The notes under the pieces were generated by a model. It did no database searches, was not told the DNA's origin, and saw only the letters and a list, made by a program, of their open reading frames with translations. The position numbers were made by a program, and so were the translations under genes. Shown piece by piece: positions 39,616 through 50,911 of a DNA stretch of 64,000 nt (positions are counted from its first letter, which is position 1; the number at the start of each line of letters is the position of its first letter). The DNA is from Apostichopus japonicus (Eukaryota; Echinodermata; Holothuroidea; Aspidochirotida; Stichopodidae): NCBI RefSeq assembly GCF_037975245.1, contig NC_092566.1, positions 12,829,001 to 12,893,000 of the forward strand, in the 5' to 3' direction.

Positions 39616-39791
39616 TCAAACAGTGGGGTAAGCTAAGTCGAAAACGTAAAATGATGCAATGTATGAAGACAAATCCGAAATCAACAGACTGCAAGATCCA
39701 ACTTCTTCCCCGTCAACAAATATTGTAAAGCAGGTTGATTCTCCATCAGTGGCACCATTTCCCCTGGTGTAGAGGCTTGGGGGTCTTCATT
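39616..39791 (-). pseudogene. Last-exon copy 1 (duplicated) of the same gene
   Basis: Preceded by a good acceptor (TATTTTCTTGCTTATAG, exon from 39,791). The entry frame reads NEDPQASTPGEMVPLMEN and is phase-compatible with the donor at 41,203. A frameshift is then needed to reach TIFVDGEEVGSCSLLISDLS, SYIASFYVFDLAYPTV, which ends at a TGA (39,618-39,616) where copy 2 has a Cys codon. The homologous sequence continues to about 39,588 (KKTMVFIQKI). The two copies lie about 410 bp apart in tandem, so the terminal exon was duplicated and each copy later gained its own disabling change. Confidence 0.55.
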
Positions 39792-41202
39792 CTATAAGCA
39801 AGAAAATACACCATAATATTTTACATGGTATGGTATGGTACAGGTGATTATTGGTATCAATGTGGCTTTTAGTCACCCTACTTGAACCTGAAATAATTTG
39901 GCATTCTACACCACTTTTTTAAAATTCCCATTCAAGTGTGATTTTAAGCAAAATGGCTGTTGTCTAGCTGCATGCAGTTTCACGACAAGTGAAATAAATC
40001 CCAACCAATCAAGCTGCATTTAAATTTGGAAAATTTGTGTTCTCTGTTAAAAATTAGTTCTAACACTAACCCTGGACAATTAAAACGTAACAATAAAATC
40101 ACAAAACAATCTGCCAAAACCATACACTCCACACATATATTGATAAGAAATTTATAATACTAATATGCTTAGATTATGAACAGTTTTACAGGTCATATTT
40201 TTTGCACAGCTGTTCCTTATGCATCAAAGGTATGGTCACATGGCCTACATTTTCAGAGACCAACTCTTCACCTTCAGTTAGTGCCAACTGTTGTTTCCAA
40301 ATACCATGAAAAAACATTTGCTTTCAAGATGAAATTCAAACTGGCTATTAATTATGGTTTAACACCCATCACATTACTTCTCATGAGATTTACAAGCGTT
40401 TTGTAGGAAATTCATTGCTATCCCTGTCCACTCATGAAAATTAATCTGAACAAATTAAAATGGCAAATGTTTATACCAACACCACCATGCTAAGTTTAAA
40501 TGAAATTGACCATATATATCACTAATAAAAACATTAGGGGCTATCTACAGATCATAAAGGCATCCACATATATTCTTTTGGTAAAAGAATGTACAAACAG
40601 GGACGCCTACATGGGAATAGGGCAGGGGACAAATCCCCACGAAAGGGCACTTTGTGTTGAAAAAGGGCACACAATGGCGAATACAACAAGAACCTCATAC
40701 AGTTCCCCAGCACCCCACCCCACTGAATGGCGGACTTAACATGGCTGACAGAAGTTCCCCCCCACACTACACTTGATCCTAGAGACTTGTTTTACAAAAT
40801 TTCCATTTTTTGGTACTTGACTCTTTTTTGACTTTTGAGGCTACATCAGAATTTCAAGCAAACTTTGTTGGATTTTATGCCAATTTTGTCTAATTTTCAT
40901 TCATATTTTGTCAAAAACTGCCATTGTTCCCAAGTGAAATATATATATATCCAACACTGTAAAGGGGAACTTTTTCCCCTTTGTCCGGACTGCCCTTGTG
41001 TGGTGGAGGGCAGTATTCAATATCCCCCCCCCCCATAAAAAAGTGTCATTTTCTGAAAAAAAGATTAGCTCTTTCGAATGATACCAACAGTCCTGTAACG
41101 TAGCGAAATGGTAAAGTCTAGTTTTAATTTTTTTGAAAAGTGCACTTGCAAATCAATTATGACAAGATCCCATGGGACTTGAAGGGTTAAATCTGTCCTT
41201 AC

Positions 41203-41288
41203 ACTTTCATCAGCAAATATCAGGTAGCTTTTTATTTTCTCCTTCAACAGCAATGGAATACCAAGCACAGCAGCTACAGCAGTGGCAT
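41203..41288 (-). pseudogene. Probable internal exon of the same gene
   Basis: An 86-bp segment bounded by an acceptor (TTATTTTGTCAACAG) and a strong donor (GT AAGG) on the minus strand. It encodes ATAVAAVLGIPLLLK, EKIKSYLIFADES after a split first codon and ends in phase 0, which joins in frame to NEDPQASTPGEM at 39,791. The order of a ...ATAVAxLLGIPLLLKE... segment followed by a ...DGEE...YVFNLAYP... segment fits what I recall of a repetitive uncharacterised animal protein family. The intervening intron would be about 1.4 kb. Upstream exons between 41.3 and 44.7 kb were not identified. Confidence 0.45.
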
Positions 41289-44200
41289 CTGTTGACAAAA
41301 TAAATAAGAATTATAATTAGATGTGCACAATGACAATGATACCCACATAAAGTCGGATACTTCTCTTATACATTGAAATTTTAATGTTTCTGAATAACGC
41401 TTCGTCTTTATTGTTCTGCAGCACCTTGCGTTCTTGTTAAATCGGACAAACCTCAGGATAGCCGCTTCGTGGACTTCATACGAATTCATAACATGGCTCC
41501 TTCTCACCAGGACTTTATTGCAATTCATAACAATGTAACTATTATAAACCTTGTCAGAGCTCTGCTGATATAACCTGTACAAAATGACAGCAAAATAGTC
41601 TCCCTTCATTGATCAGAATTCCTTTTTAGTACTGACCCAGGAAGCACCACACAAGCAATCATAAACATGTGTGTCATAAACATGACAGGCAAAATGTCTG
41701 CTTCCATTACTTAGGATCCACTATTTGATGCTTGCTTTCATGCTGATGAACCCATCTGAGTGAAATTGCATGGTACTGTTGAAAACAAGTACTAGTTGGA
41801 CTGACAAAAATGGCACCCGATAATACAGTGTTTTCACAGAAATACTTGGGTTCCCAAAAAGATAAATAAGCAACATACTTTACTTTGTCTTCAGAACTAT
41901 GTGATATAGTGTATGTGTAATACATGCTATCACCAGTTACACTATTTCATAAGTATTGCCACCGATGGTACTTCGGTCCTTTCATTTTTGTGGTATCGTA
42001 CCTTGCTTGAACTGGTAATTACCAATATTTTTTTCAAATACTGGTTTACTGTGCAACATTACATCTAAGGTTAAGTCCATCCTCTAATTCCATGTTACCT
42101 GAATCTTTAAACCATTCCCGACTTGGGCTCTATTAATTCAAAGAGATAAGTCATTCACACTTCCTCACTGAATATTAATAAATAACCAAATAATGGAATG
42201 TACCCTTCTTACTCTGCTCATCTCGTTGCCCTTGCATCTCATCAACTGCCCAGGAAAAGACCTCATCCTTTCTCTTCATCGACTGGCACACTTAAGTACA
42301 GATTTGCCATTCTTCATAAGACCTTCCTACAACCATGGAGCTATAAACAAATCATGGATGCCCTCTTCTTTGCATACCTGTTGGAAATAAATATACAGAA
42401 ATATCAATTTCAGGGTTTGACAAATAAACCTACTTGCACACCATTCACTGATATTTACATTATTGGTTGTGAGGGAAAAAATCAAGTTGAATATAAAGGT
42501 TACTTCTAGTGAGTGTTAGTGCAGGTAATTTCATGTAATTTCTCCTTATTCGAAGCCATTACATCATTGACATTTCCCCACAATATCATGAAGGCAGAAA
42601 CAGTCATTACTGTGGCATGATTTGGCACTCAACATGATCACACCCAACAGCATTCTGAAAAATCACTAACAAATTCAAATTTATCAGGAAGTGTTTAGGA
42701 ATTCCTCACTCTTGACATCACTAGAGATCTTAATTGGCATAAAAAGTGCAATTGCCAAAAAAAGTATAAAGAGCATAGTTGACCCAAAAAAGTATAATAC
42801 TTTAAAAGAATTTAAATTTTGGATAACAAATATAGGGCTCAGTACGGTTTCTGCCTAGTAGGAACAACCTGCCATTGACCGTAGTGCCCTTGATTTTCAA
42901 ATGTGTTAATGGGATTGATGAATTCACTTTTTGTTTCTTACATACACCAACAGAATGAGACTAATCCAAATATCGATGGATACAATTCGCATTGGTTTAT
43001 TGAATTTCACTCGAAACTGTAGAAATCTGGCATTTTTTAATGAAATATAGCCAAATGTTATCTCCCTCAAAACATTAATACAATTACCTTATACACTAAA
43101 ATCCGCCACTACCAAATGTCCGAGAGTCAATACTATATATTATTCTTGCAAATCTTCCACGTTATCAAACCTCATAAATAAAATTTCTTAGTCACTTATC
43201 AACGATTGTGACAATGGGCTACTCGAAAGTCTGATAAAAACAGCACATAAGTATAGCCTTTACCTGCGCCTTGTACATTGTTAGCCTTGTTCAACGAGTG
43301 GTACGCAACTTCAATTGAAAATGTGAATTAGCCATTTGCATTAAAAATATGCCCCCAAGAACTACAGAAAACCCATGTTGACATACCAAAAGTCAAACAA
43401 AACAATTAAGCTACGCCACACATATATGCTAACTACAAAGACCATTGACCGTAATGTTAATATCTGCATAATAGTAGTACAGCCCTCTAAGCCATGGATA
43501 ATTTTAGTGCCAGCCTACTGCGTCACAGGTTCAGCGAATAAACATATAGGCTTGATTTCCCCCATTGACTTAGTGTGTTGTTAGGCTGCCAGAGGGTTAG
43601 AGATATAAGTGACTGTTCGGTGAAAATTTTATGCAAGCTTATTTGCGAAACAATTTCAGTTCAATTCACCACATTGTATTGCAGTGTATGAAGCAGAGGA
43701 CCTTCAAGCTGCTGTATAGCTCAGCCCCGGTATGATCATGACACGTGTACTGGACAAACATTTCCAGAAACGTTATTGTAATACACCCTTTCGAGAAAAC
43801 ATGACCAATTGCTGTAAACCCCCAATCCAGTGATACATGATATGAAAAGGGATGTTTACAATCTAGCTGGCTAAAAAAAAGTACAGATTCGCTGGAATGC
43901 GAAAATTGCCCTACAGCAAACCGATTTTTTTCCACCTAGCTAGGCAGTTTAGGTCCTGTTCTTCACAAGTAGGATTATAGCCTTCCTGTATGTTAGGCTC
44001 TGGTTCACGCTAATGTGCACGTGTACAAGAAGTTAGATTGTGATTTGGTTTCAGTTTTTTTAGATTTTTAAAAACATTCAGGAAAATTGTCCTTGCAAAA
44101 CATGATTCTTGTACAATTCCAAATAAAACACGATTAAGGACGGACAAATTAATGCAAGTAACCCCTTTATTCACAAATAGTTACGTTTTAAGCAGTTTTT

Positions 44201-44789
44201 AATGTGAAATTAGTGCCGGTCGGAAGCAGTGTTTTTCATCCGGAGTGGTGGGCGGAAATCCTCCGTGCTGGTCGGGCCCGCCCAGTGCCGACCACCGTAG
44301 TTATAACGCTGTTCACCGTTACTTTCAGTCAGACAATTTCATCGATTTGAACAGTAAATAAGCTAAGCCCTACTCAGGTTAACATTTAATGGTTCTGAGA
44401 ATGAACTTTACAAAAATAAACAAAGATAAATTTTTGTGCACATCATAGCCTATTGAATCACGTTAGGCCTATGAGTATGAGGTAGCCTGCACATATCATG
44501 CATATGGCATAACGTTAGGCTAGAACGACGAACGTTCGTTGTTGCTAAGCAGAACTAAAAACTGGTAATTTACTTGTCATCAATTTAACTATCTATTCTA
44601 AAAATACTGAATAAAGAATAACTTGCAATTAAATCATAATTTAGTAAAGTAATAAGATACACCCACCTTGCGATTGCAAACATTTTCTCGGCTCCAGAAT
44701 TTCTTACTGCAGTATCAAATATGGCGTCGGAATCATCAAGAGCTAGAGGCCTGCCGCCTGCAGAGTGCGCACGCGCGGCCACATATATC

Positions 44790-44797
44790 TGACGTCA
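44790..44797. promoter_or_regulatory. CRE-type palindrome TGACGTCA near a CpG-rich patch
   Basis: TGACGTCA occurs once, next to the CpG-rich stretch GCGCACGCGCGGCC and an ATGGCG motif (44,722-44,727) resembling a YY1 site. It lies near the right end of the 7-kb element, upstream (on the minus strand) of the exons at 41.3-39.2 kb, so it could mark that gene's promoter. This is inference from position and motif only. Confidence 0.3.
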
Positions 44798-45129
44798 TTT
44801 GTGAATTCTAAATTAGTCAAATGACGAAGACGTTTTAGTACCGGTGCTGGAATATCGCCTTAACCTAATTAAGTTTTTGCTATAAGTAATTATCAATTTC
44901 CCCAAAAAAATTGTGAAAATTTTTCTTATGACGTCTTAGAGTTTACACGTAACCGAAAATTGTTAAATAGCATATCTATTATTCCTTTGGTTTTTAATTA
45001 TTGGTGATTTTATAAACAATTATTTAATATTCATCCATATTGTGGCGCGGAAGTTGTTTGTAAGTAAATAACAAAAAACCTTGAAGACCAAAAATAACAA
45101 ATAAAGCTTTGAAATCAAATTTCGTGATT

Positions 45130-45290
45130 CCCAATTGACTAATTATGCTTCGTCACTATTTTGGACAATGACTAACTTTCATTGGTCTTTAGCCATTTTA
45201 ATTAGTCATATGACTGATGAAATTAGTCAAAAATTCTGACTAATGCAAAATTAGTCATTTGACCATTTTGGCATGTGTATATGACTAATT
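45130..45290. repeat. TTAGTCA subterminal repeats, right end
   Basis: Counterpart of the left subterminal block, with ATTAGTCATATGACTGATG, AAATTAGTCA and TGACTAAT motifs in both orientations. Confidence 0.8.
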
Positions 45291-45303
45291 AAAGTTTACA
45301 GTG

Positions 45304-45672
45304 CAGTTTAAATCGATGATAATGTCGAATTAAATCGGTATATGTCAATTTAAATCGACATATACCAATTTAATTCGACTTATACCAGTTTAAATCGACA
45401 TATACCAGTTTAATTCTACATATCATCGATTTATATCAACATATACCAGTTTAATTCGACATATCATCGATTTAAATCGACATATACCAATTTAAATCGA
45501 TGATATGTAAAATAAATCGATGATATGTCAATTTAAATCGACATCTACCAGTTTAAATCGATGATATGTCGAATTAAATTGGTAGAAGTCCATTTCTGTG
45601 GACTTATACCAGTTTCTAGCAACTCAAATTGACATATGCCTATTTAAATCGACATATCATCGATTTAGCTCA
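45304..45672 (+). repeat. AAATCG/CATATACC satellite, right segment
   Basis: Continuation of the array interrupted by the 7-kb element, same orientation. It contains the repeated strings TTTAATTCTACATATCATCG and ATTTAAATCGACATATACCA and ends at GATTTAGCTCATTAACAT. Confidence 0.85.
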
Positions 45673-45680
45673 TTAACATA

Positions 45681-46225
45681 TTCCAAATCCCGATTTTGGT
45701 GATGATTGACATGTGGAGATACATCGCGTGTAGTCACCTGACATGGCGCGCGAATAATTGAAAATTAACACGAGCACAGTGGAATGCATGATTTGAGCTT
45801 GAATACTGTAATTGTTAATCCCATGGGTATATATTTAGCTACAGTAAAACGTAACCTAGGCCTCACTGCAGAACAATATCATCTTTGTTTATGGTGTAAC
45901 TGGAGTAGGCTGGAGTAGGCCTATGCAGTTGCATGTGTATTCCTATACTATAGCTCCACGTGTTTGAGTAGACAAGCCCAGTTTGCATTGAGATAATTGC
46001 ACGTCATTGACATATCAGTTTTTCAGCCTTATTGTTACACCGAAATCTTTTTGCAAGTAATTGTTCATAATTACCATTGACATAATCATGATGAACACCC
46101 TTGCTAGCTTGCTAGCTTCGTAAGTTTGGAACTATTTAATTATTCGCCCGCCTCGTCAGGTGATTGCACGTGATGTATCTTGTATATCTTCACATGTCAA
46201 TCATCACCGAAATCGGGATTTGGAA
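45681..46225. mobile_element. 545-bp foldback/MITE-like element with ~85-bp inverted ends
   Basis: Left end TTCCAAATCCCGATTTTGGT, then GATGATTGACATGTG, CACCTGAC and GCGAATAATT, is matched in reverse complement by the right end (46,135-46,225: AATTATTCG, GTCAGGTG, CACATGTCAATCATC, CGGGATTTGGAA) with small indels. TTAA is present just outside both ends (45,673 and 46,227), but the spacing is asymmetric so superfamily is not assigned. Confidence 0.7.
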
Positions 46226-47687
46226 CTTAATATTTAAACCCAGCATATTTACGAATGCCTTTAAAACATATAACGTACTTCGCAAGCTTAAACTGTTCCC
46301 TGTAATAAATTGTTAGTTTAGATTTTTAAATAATGTTTTCGCTGTATGTTTATATGCTCCGTGAAGTTTTGAACAATCTCCGCACCATGCAAACTTCCCG
46401 TACCTAATGCACGTGCAGCTAGCGAACCACTTTATACAGTTAATTCGCATTGATATTGGTCTTTGATAAAAATCTAACTAGGCGACAGTAATTTTCGTAA
46501 ACGGCGCCTGGTCATTTTCCCAACATATCTACATCTAAACCTGAAGTTTTTATTTGGCACTGAATCTCGACAATTGAGAAATGCGACGAAAAAACTTCAG
46601 CAATGGAAGGCCAAAATACAACTATACCCAATCCGTATGAGAAAAAAATCAACACGTATTGATAGTTATATGTTGAAGCCTACCTGAGTTTACATGTGGA
46701 CTTTGACCAAAAGAGAAGTCTTAAAACTATATTTTCATTTTTTTCTCTCGGTGGTGCCATTAAATCCTTCTCGAAATACAAGGATTAATGGTTGTTGCAT
46801 ATAGCCAGTACGGCGAGGAAGGTAGTACACTGGAGATGATTTATTACATTTATGAAAATTGCCGAAACTTGAACTCACGACATTATTCTTGAATCGATTA
46901 TACAAAATCTTCCTGAACATTTTGGTATGTTGCACATGAATGCTTATGCTATGTTCAAACAGAAAAAAATTATCCAACGAGTAATGATACAGTACGATTG
47001 AATTACAAAATTTGCATAAGTGAAGAACAACTGTCTACCTAAAGCGATGAGATTGGTGAAAAGCGCAGCGTGATAGCTAGGCCTAGCAAATAACGTACAT
47101 ACGAACAGATCAACTAATCGAACTCAAGAAGCAACTTAGGTGGAGATAACTTTCATAATCGAGGGCGACCATCCTGCACTGCTTTTGCCGAGGCTAAGCC
47201 TTTTACTATATACTATGAGCACGAAATAGAACTTGGATGCAGTATCTAGGCCCTGAGCTAGATGCTAAGTTAAACGTAACGTTAGGGCCTAGGCTACGCC
47301 TACAGCATAGCCATAGCATAGCTTACAGCGGTTCCTTAATTTCGCGTGTCCCCTAGTTTCGTGCACCCATATGTTTGCCACCATTGTTTGTAACCTGTAA
47401 CCACCGACATCGACCTACAGTGTTTTCATTTCGAAATGATGACTCCCGATGTAGGCCTACATGCTTTAAAAATTATCCACTTTTTACGCCACTTAGCACG
47501 TAGGTCTACTCTAACTTGGTTGCAACTAAGGTCAACGAAACCGACATAGAAAATGTAGATTTTCATGATTACTTCGGTCTGCGATGTGCAGCCTTTGGTA
47601 TATTGTGAGATGTTATAATGGCCTATGAAATATTTATATTATGTGTATATTAGCTATTATTTATGTGTTTTGGGGCGAAGCAAACCA
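46226..47687. other. Low-copy sequence, no gene recognised
   Basis: Mixed AT-rich DNA with several TAGGCCTA-like words near 47.1-47.4 kb. Open frames are short and lack protein-like character. Confidence 0.5.
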
Positions 47688-47695
47688 GGCGCGTA

Positions 47696-47963
47696 GCGAG
47701 AAATTCGCCAAGGGAGGGGCGAAGCCTGTAGGCGAACTATGTAAGCGTAGCGCCATCATAAGTTGGCGCGAAACGATACTAGAAAATTTTGGCCGAAAAT
47801 GCCTCCCAGATCGCTGGAAATGGCACTTCCCGGGCCTTGTAAGTTGCATCTAAGCATTTTCAATTTTGAAATTACTAGCGATATCATGAAAAACATACAA
47901 AAAATATGCTCAAAGGGGGGGGGGGGGGCGGTCGCCCCTTCGCCCCCATTGGCTACGCGCTCA
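47696..47963 (+). mobile_element. hAT-like MITE with imperfect 8-bp target duplication
   Basis: Starts CAGGCGCGTAGCGAG and ends GGCTACGCGCTCA. Flanks AAGCAAAC (47,688-47,695) and ACGCAAAC (47,964-47,971) match at 7 of 8 positions. The core is the same as at 36,916 (CCAAGGGAGGGGCGAAGCCT, CAGATCGCTGGAAATGGCAC). A run of about 13 G lies near the right end. Confidence 0.8.
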
Positions 47964-48239
47964 ACGCAAACTACCCAGTACCATGCACGAAATTAGGCGT
48001 AAATAATTAGGTGCCTTCCGCGTTTATAACAGTAACGTTAACTATCAGTTAGGCCTATAGGCCGACACTGATACTGCGTTCCATTCCCTATATAAGAGCG
48101 TATACAATATTTGTAGTTACGCGCCCCAATCGATGATAATCGTAACCTATGCATTCATACAGGTGGAGAGTGTGTGTATGCGTGCGTGTGCGTATTTGGT
48201 ATTTGGTGTATATGAGTACCACAGTGAGTAGAAGAACCC

Positions 48240-48740
48240 TATTGTTTTGTGGGGAGGTCAAAGGTCCTTTGGAATCACCAGGGGCCAAATAGTGAAAACC
48301 TTGTAAACACGATATCTCAAGAAGGTAAGCTTGGACAAATCTCATATTACGTGAGTAGGAGTACCATATGTAGGAGGAATATCGTAAAGTTTTTGTGGAG
48401 GTCAAAGGTCATTTGGGGTCACCAGGGGTCAAATTGTGTAAGCCTTGTAAACACGATATCTCAAGAAGGAAAGCTTGGATCAATGTCGTATTTCGTGTAA
48501 AGGAAGACCACATTAAGTTGAAGATCCCTATTGTTTTTGGTGGAGGTCTAAGTCCATTTGGGGTCACTAGAGGTCAAATTGTGAAAGCCTTGTAAACACG
48601 ATAACTCAAGAAGGGAAGGTTGGACGAATCTCATATTTAGTATGTGGTTGTGACACGTTCGGTACAAAATTTTATTGAGGTAAAAGGTCATTTGGAGTCA
48701 CCATACGCCAAATTGTGGAAACCTTGTTTTATAGGCTACC
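48240..48740 (+). repeat. ~145-bp tandem repeat carrying AGGTCA half-sites
   Basis: Four units start near 48,252, 48,397, 48,541 and 48,677. Each has GGAGGTCAAAGGTCATTTGG, GTCACCAGGGGTCAAATTGT and CTTGTAAACACGATATCTCA in order. Unit 2 has a perfect direct repeat AGGTCA-A-AGGTCA (48,399-48,411), the DR1 arrangement bound by nuclear receptors. Related single units are at 50,040-50,330 and, inverted, at 63,580-64,000. Nothing shows that the sites are used. Confidence 0.85.
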
Positions 48741-49611
48741 GTATCTCCTACCGACCAGCCTATCAGATAACATGTGCGTTACGCCTCATACGAGTAGGAG
48801 GCCATTGGCGATTGGAAATGAGCTAATGGGCATCCGTAGAATCTAAAACTCAAAACTGAAAACTCGAACATGTTTGCATTGGCTTCAACGTGCCGCTCGG
48901 AAGCCCAACTTTGCGTGCAGATGGTGTACTCTTTGTAGTAGTGGTTCTATTGCACGTTTTCCACCGTATTTATTTCAGGTTGGATGTAATTTCGTTGTGA
49001 CCAGGCGCCGTTTATGAAACTTCGTCTATTTAGAATTGTTACTATGACCTATGCGAAATAATGCTCGTGAGTTCACGAGCTTTTGTCTGGATCGGCTGTT
49101 AATGTCAATTTGTGTAGTCTCTTCCCCCAGTTTCAGCTAGGCCAAGTAACGTTCGACTTTCGTCACGTTTATGATTTTGGGACAACTTGAACAAACCTGG
49201 CTAGGCCTGTGAGCAATTTTATGTTGTCTAGGCCAGCAACGGTTGGGTAGAATCAATAGGGTTCGTTAACACAACAACGTGAAGAATACCAGTCAGAATA
49301 AAAATACACTTAAGATGGCAAACCATCTCCTTAATTATTTCTTAAGGCATATTCCTACTGGCTATCAGTCATAATTCACAAGTATAGAACAATTTAAGGA
49401 GTTTTGAGACAAATTTGCTGTTGTTGCTGCTAGGATTTTTGGAAGATAGATGCTCTTACAACCTCAGATTTTCATTGCGTAAAAGATCGCTTTGATTTAG
49501 GCAGTGTAGTGGAGTAATAGCGATATTTTTTTCGCACATCAATCTGCAGCTAAAAGGCAAGATAAATAATTGGGAAAATTTGCGAAGTTGATCTAATCGA
49601 GCAGCGGTTCA

Positions 49612-49990
49612 AAGTAGCAGTGAGGTACTGTATATGCTCAGGACTCCCCCACACCTACTGTAGATGGTATATGCCTAGTAAAATAGAGGAGCCCTAATGT
49701 AACAGAAGCAAAGCTATCTTTATAGGTATTTTTACAGACGTTGTATTTTTAATTGTTTGAGACATTATAGTAAGCTTAGCTGCTTATTTATGATTCTGCG
49801 TCATGTTTTACTTTGTTCATCACTTACTTTTGGTGGCAAAAGATTAAATTTCATACTGCACAGAAATATTCCAATGTGCTATTACGTAGCACCATGCATC
49901 TGCCTAAGTGCCTAATCTTTTTTTCACAAAAAGTATTGATGTTGTAGATTGTACTATGCATGAGACTTGAACAACAATCATAGGCCTAGT
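49612..49990 (-). repeat. Right arm of the long-range inverted repeat
   Basis: Reverse complement of 37,640-38,025: AGGAGCCCTAATGTAACAGA, TTACTTTGTTCATCACTTAC, CATCTGCCTAAGTGCCTAAT and GACTTGAACAACAATCAT appear in inverted order. The arms are about 11.6 kb apart and enclose the AAATCG satellite and the CACTA-like element. Confidence 0.75.
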
Positions 49991-50039
49991 GGTGAGTGAA
50001 ATTTGGCGAGTAAATTTTAAGTCACGTTTGCCTAATAGC

Positions 50040-50330
50040 GAGTACTTTAAAAAATATTTGTCGAGGCCTGAAAACCTTGAAAACATGATTTCTCATGGTA
50101 AAAATCATTGATACTTTTCATACATGGTATATTGATTTGCCATATTGAGTACAAGAATCCTGTTGCTTATGAGGTCAAATCTCCTTTGAGGTCACCAGAG
50201 GTCAAACTCTGAAAAACCTTTTACATGATATCTAACGGTGGAAATCGTGGATACCTCTAACACTTGGTGTGTGGGTTCATAACACTGAGTACAATATCCC
50301 TATTGTTTTTGTTGTAGGTGTGTATAGCCA
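50040..50330 (+). repeat. AGGTCA-type repeat, two diverged units
   Basis: GAGGTCACCAGAGGTCAAAC, then CTTTTACATGATATCTAACG, and an earlier GAAAACATGATTTCTCATGG segment align with the 145-bp unit at 48.2-48.7 kb. Confidence 0.75.
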
Positions 50331-50538
50331 GGTTACAGTAAACTGACCTGTGTTTATCATGTCATATTGTTATTGTATCAAAATGGTGGTTCGGGCCATT
50401 TCTATTGTAACAGCTAGCTTTGGTTATACTAACAACCAGAAGTCTAGTGCACTGAAGTCATTGAAACCTCAATGCATTTTGCATTCTAGTTGACATAGCC
50501 CCACCGCATGAGAAATGATCAACTAATTTTTTTCTACG

Positions 50539-50911
50539 CGCCAAAACCGACAATATTCGTTAGTCCTGACATGGATACTCGCATACCACCACATAAGGAC
50601 TAACGAACTTCGTTAGTCCTTATGTGGATACGTGAATCGCCACATAATCACTAACAAACTGCGTTAGTCCTTATGTGGCGATATGCGAGCCCCCACATAA
50701 GGACATGTGAATATTGTCGGTATGGGGGTCATTATGTGGAAGTGTTAAGATTGCATGATAAATAAAATGTTCTTGGTCATTATGTGGAGATGCTATTATT
50801 GCCACATAAGGACATAAATTGTTCTTGGTCATCATGTTGCGATAATTTTGTATTCGCATGACATGACTTAGGTTTACATTGTTTATTTCTGCATTTGTTT
50901 CGGTTTTGGCG
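50539..50911. mobile_element. 373-bp foldback element built of GTTAGTCCTTATGTGG repeats
   Basis: Ends are inverted: CGCCAAAACCG and CGGTTTTGGCG. The interior has at least six copies of CCACATAAGGAC or its complement. Two of them form a palindrome with 19-bp perfect arms around a single C (50,589-50,627: CCACATAAGGACTAACGAA / TTCGTTAGTCCTTATGTGG). A second inner pair is ACCGACAATATTC / GAATATTGTCGGT. No exact target duplication is visible. Confidence 0.75.

Larger units (their letters stand above)
38303..45303 (-). mobile_element. 7.0-kb CACTA/EnSpm-like DNA transposon
   Basis: Left end CACTGTTAATCTAAGTTAGT and right end (reverse complement) CACTGTAAACTTTAATTAGT are inverted repeats matching about 18 of 22 bp. 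Terminal CACTG with a 2-bp duplication (CA at 38,301-38,302 and 45,304-45,305) fits the CACTA/EnSpm superfamily. Both ends carry many subterminal TTAGTCA/TGACTAA motifs in both orientations (38,313-38,545 and 45,130-45,290), as expected for transposase-binding subterminal repeats. Removing the element and one CA restores CATATACCAGTTTAAATCG, the host satellite consensus. I could not recognise a transposase domain in the interior, so the element may be non-autonomous or decayed; superfamily assignment rests on termini and target duplication. Strand follows the internal minus-strand exons. Confidence 0.75.

Noticed and set aside
41289-41609. 111-residue minus ORF as an exon
   Set aside because: It reads through the acceptor at 41,289 in a different frame from the supported exon and has no protein-like features.
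42198-42509. 103-residue plus ORF inside the CACTA-like element
   Set aside because: No recognisable domain, no convincing splice context and low-complexity composition; could not be tied to a transposase.
44585-44782. First coding exon MAARAHSAGG... on the minus strand
   Set aside because: It begins with GTG and not ATG, and no downstream exon could be linked to it; kept only as a possible promoter-proximal region.
38043-45672. Giant element with inverted AAATCG arrays as its ends
   Set aside because: The two AAATCG blocks are in direct and not inverted orientation; they are one host array split by the CACTA-like insertion.
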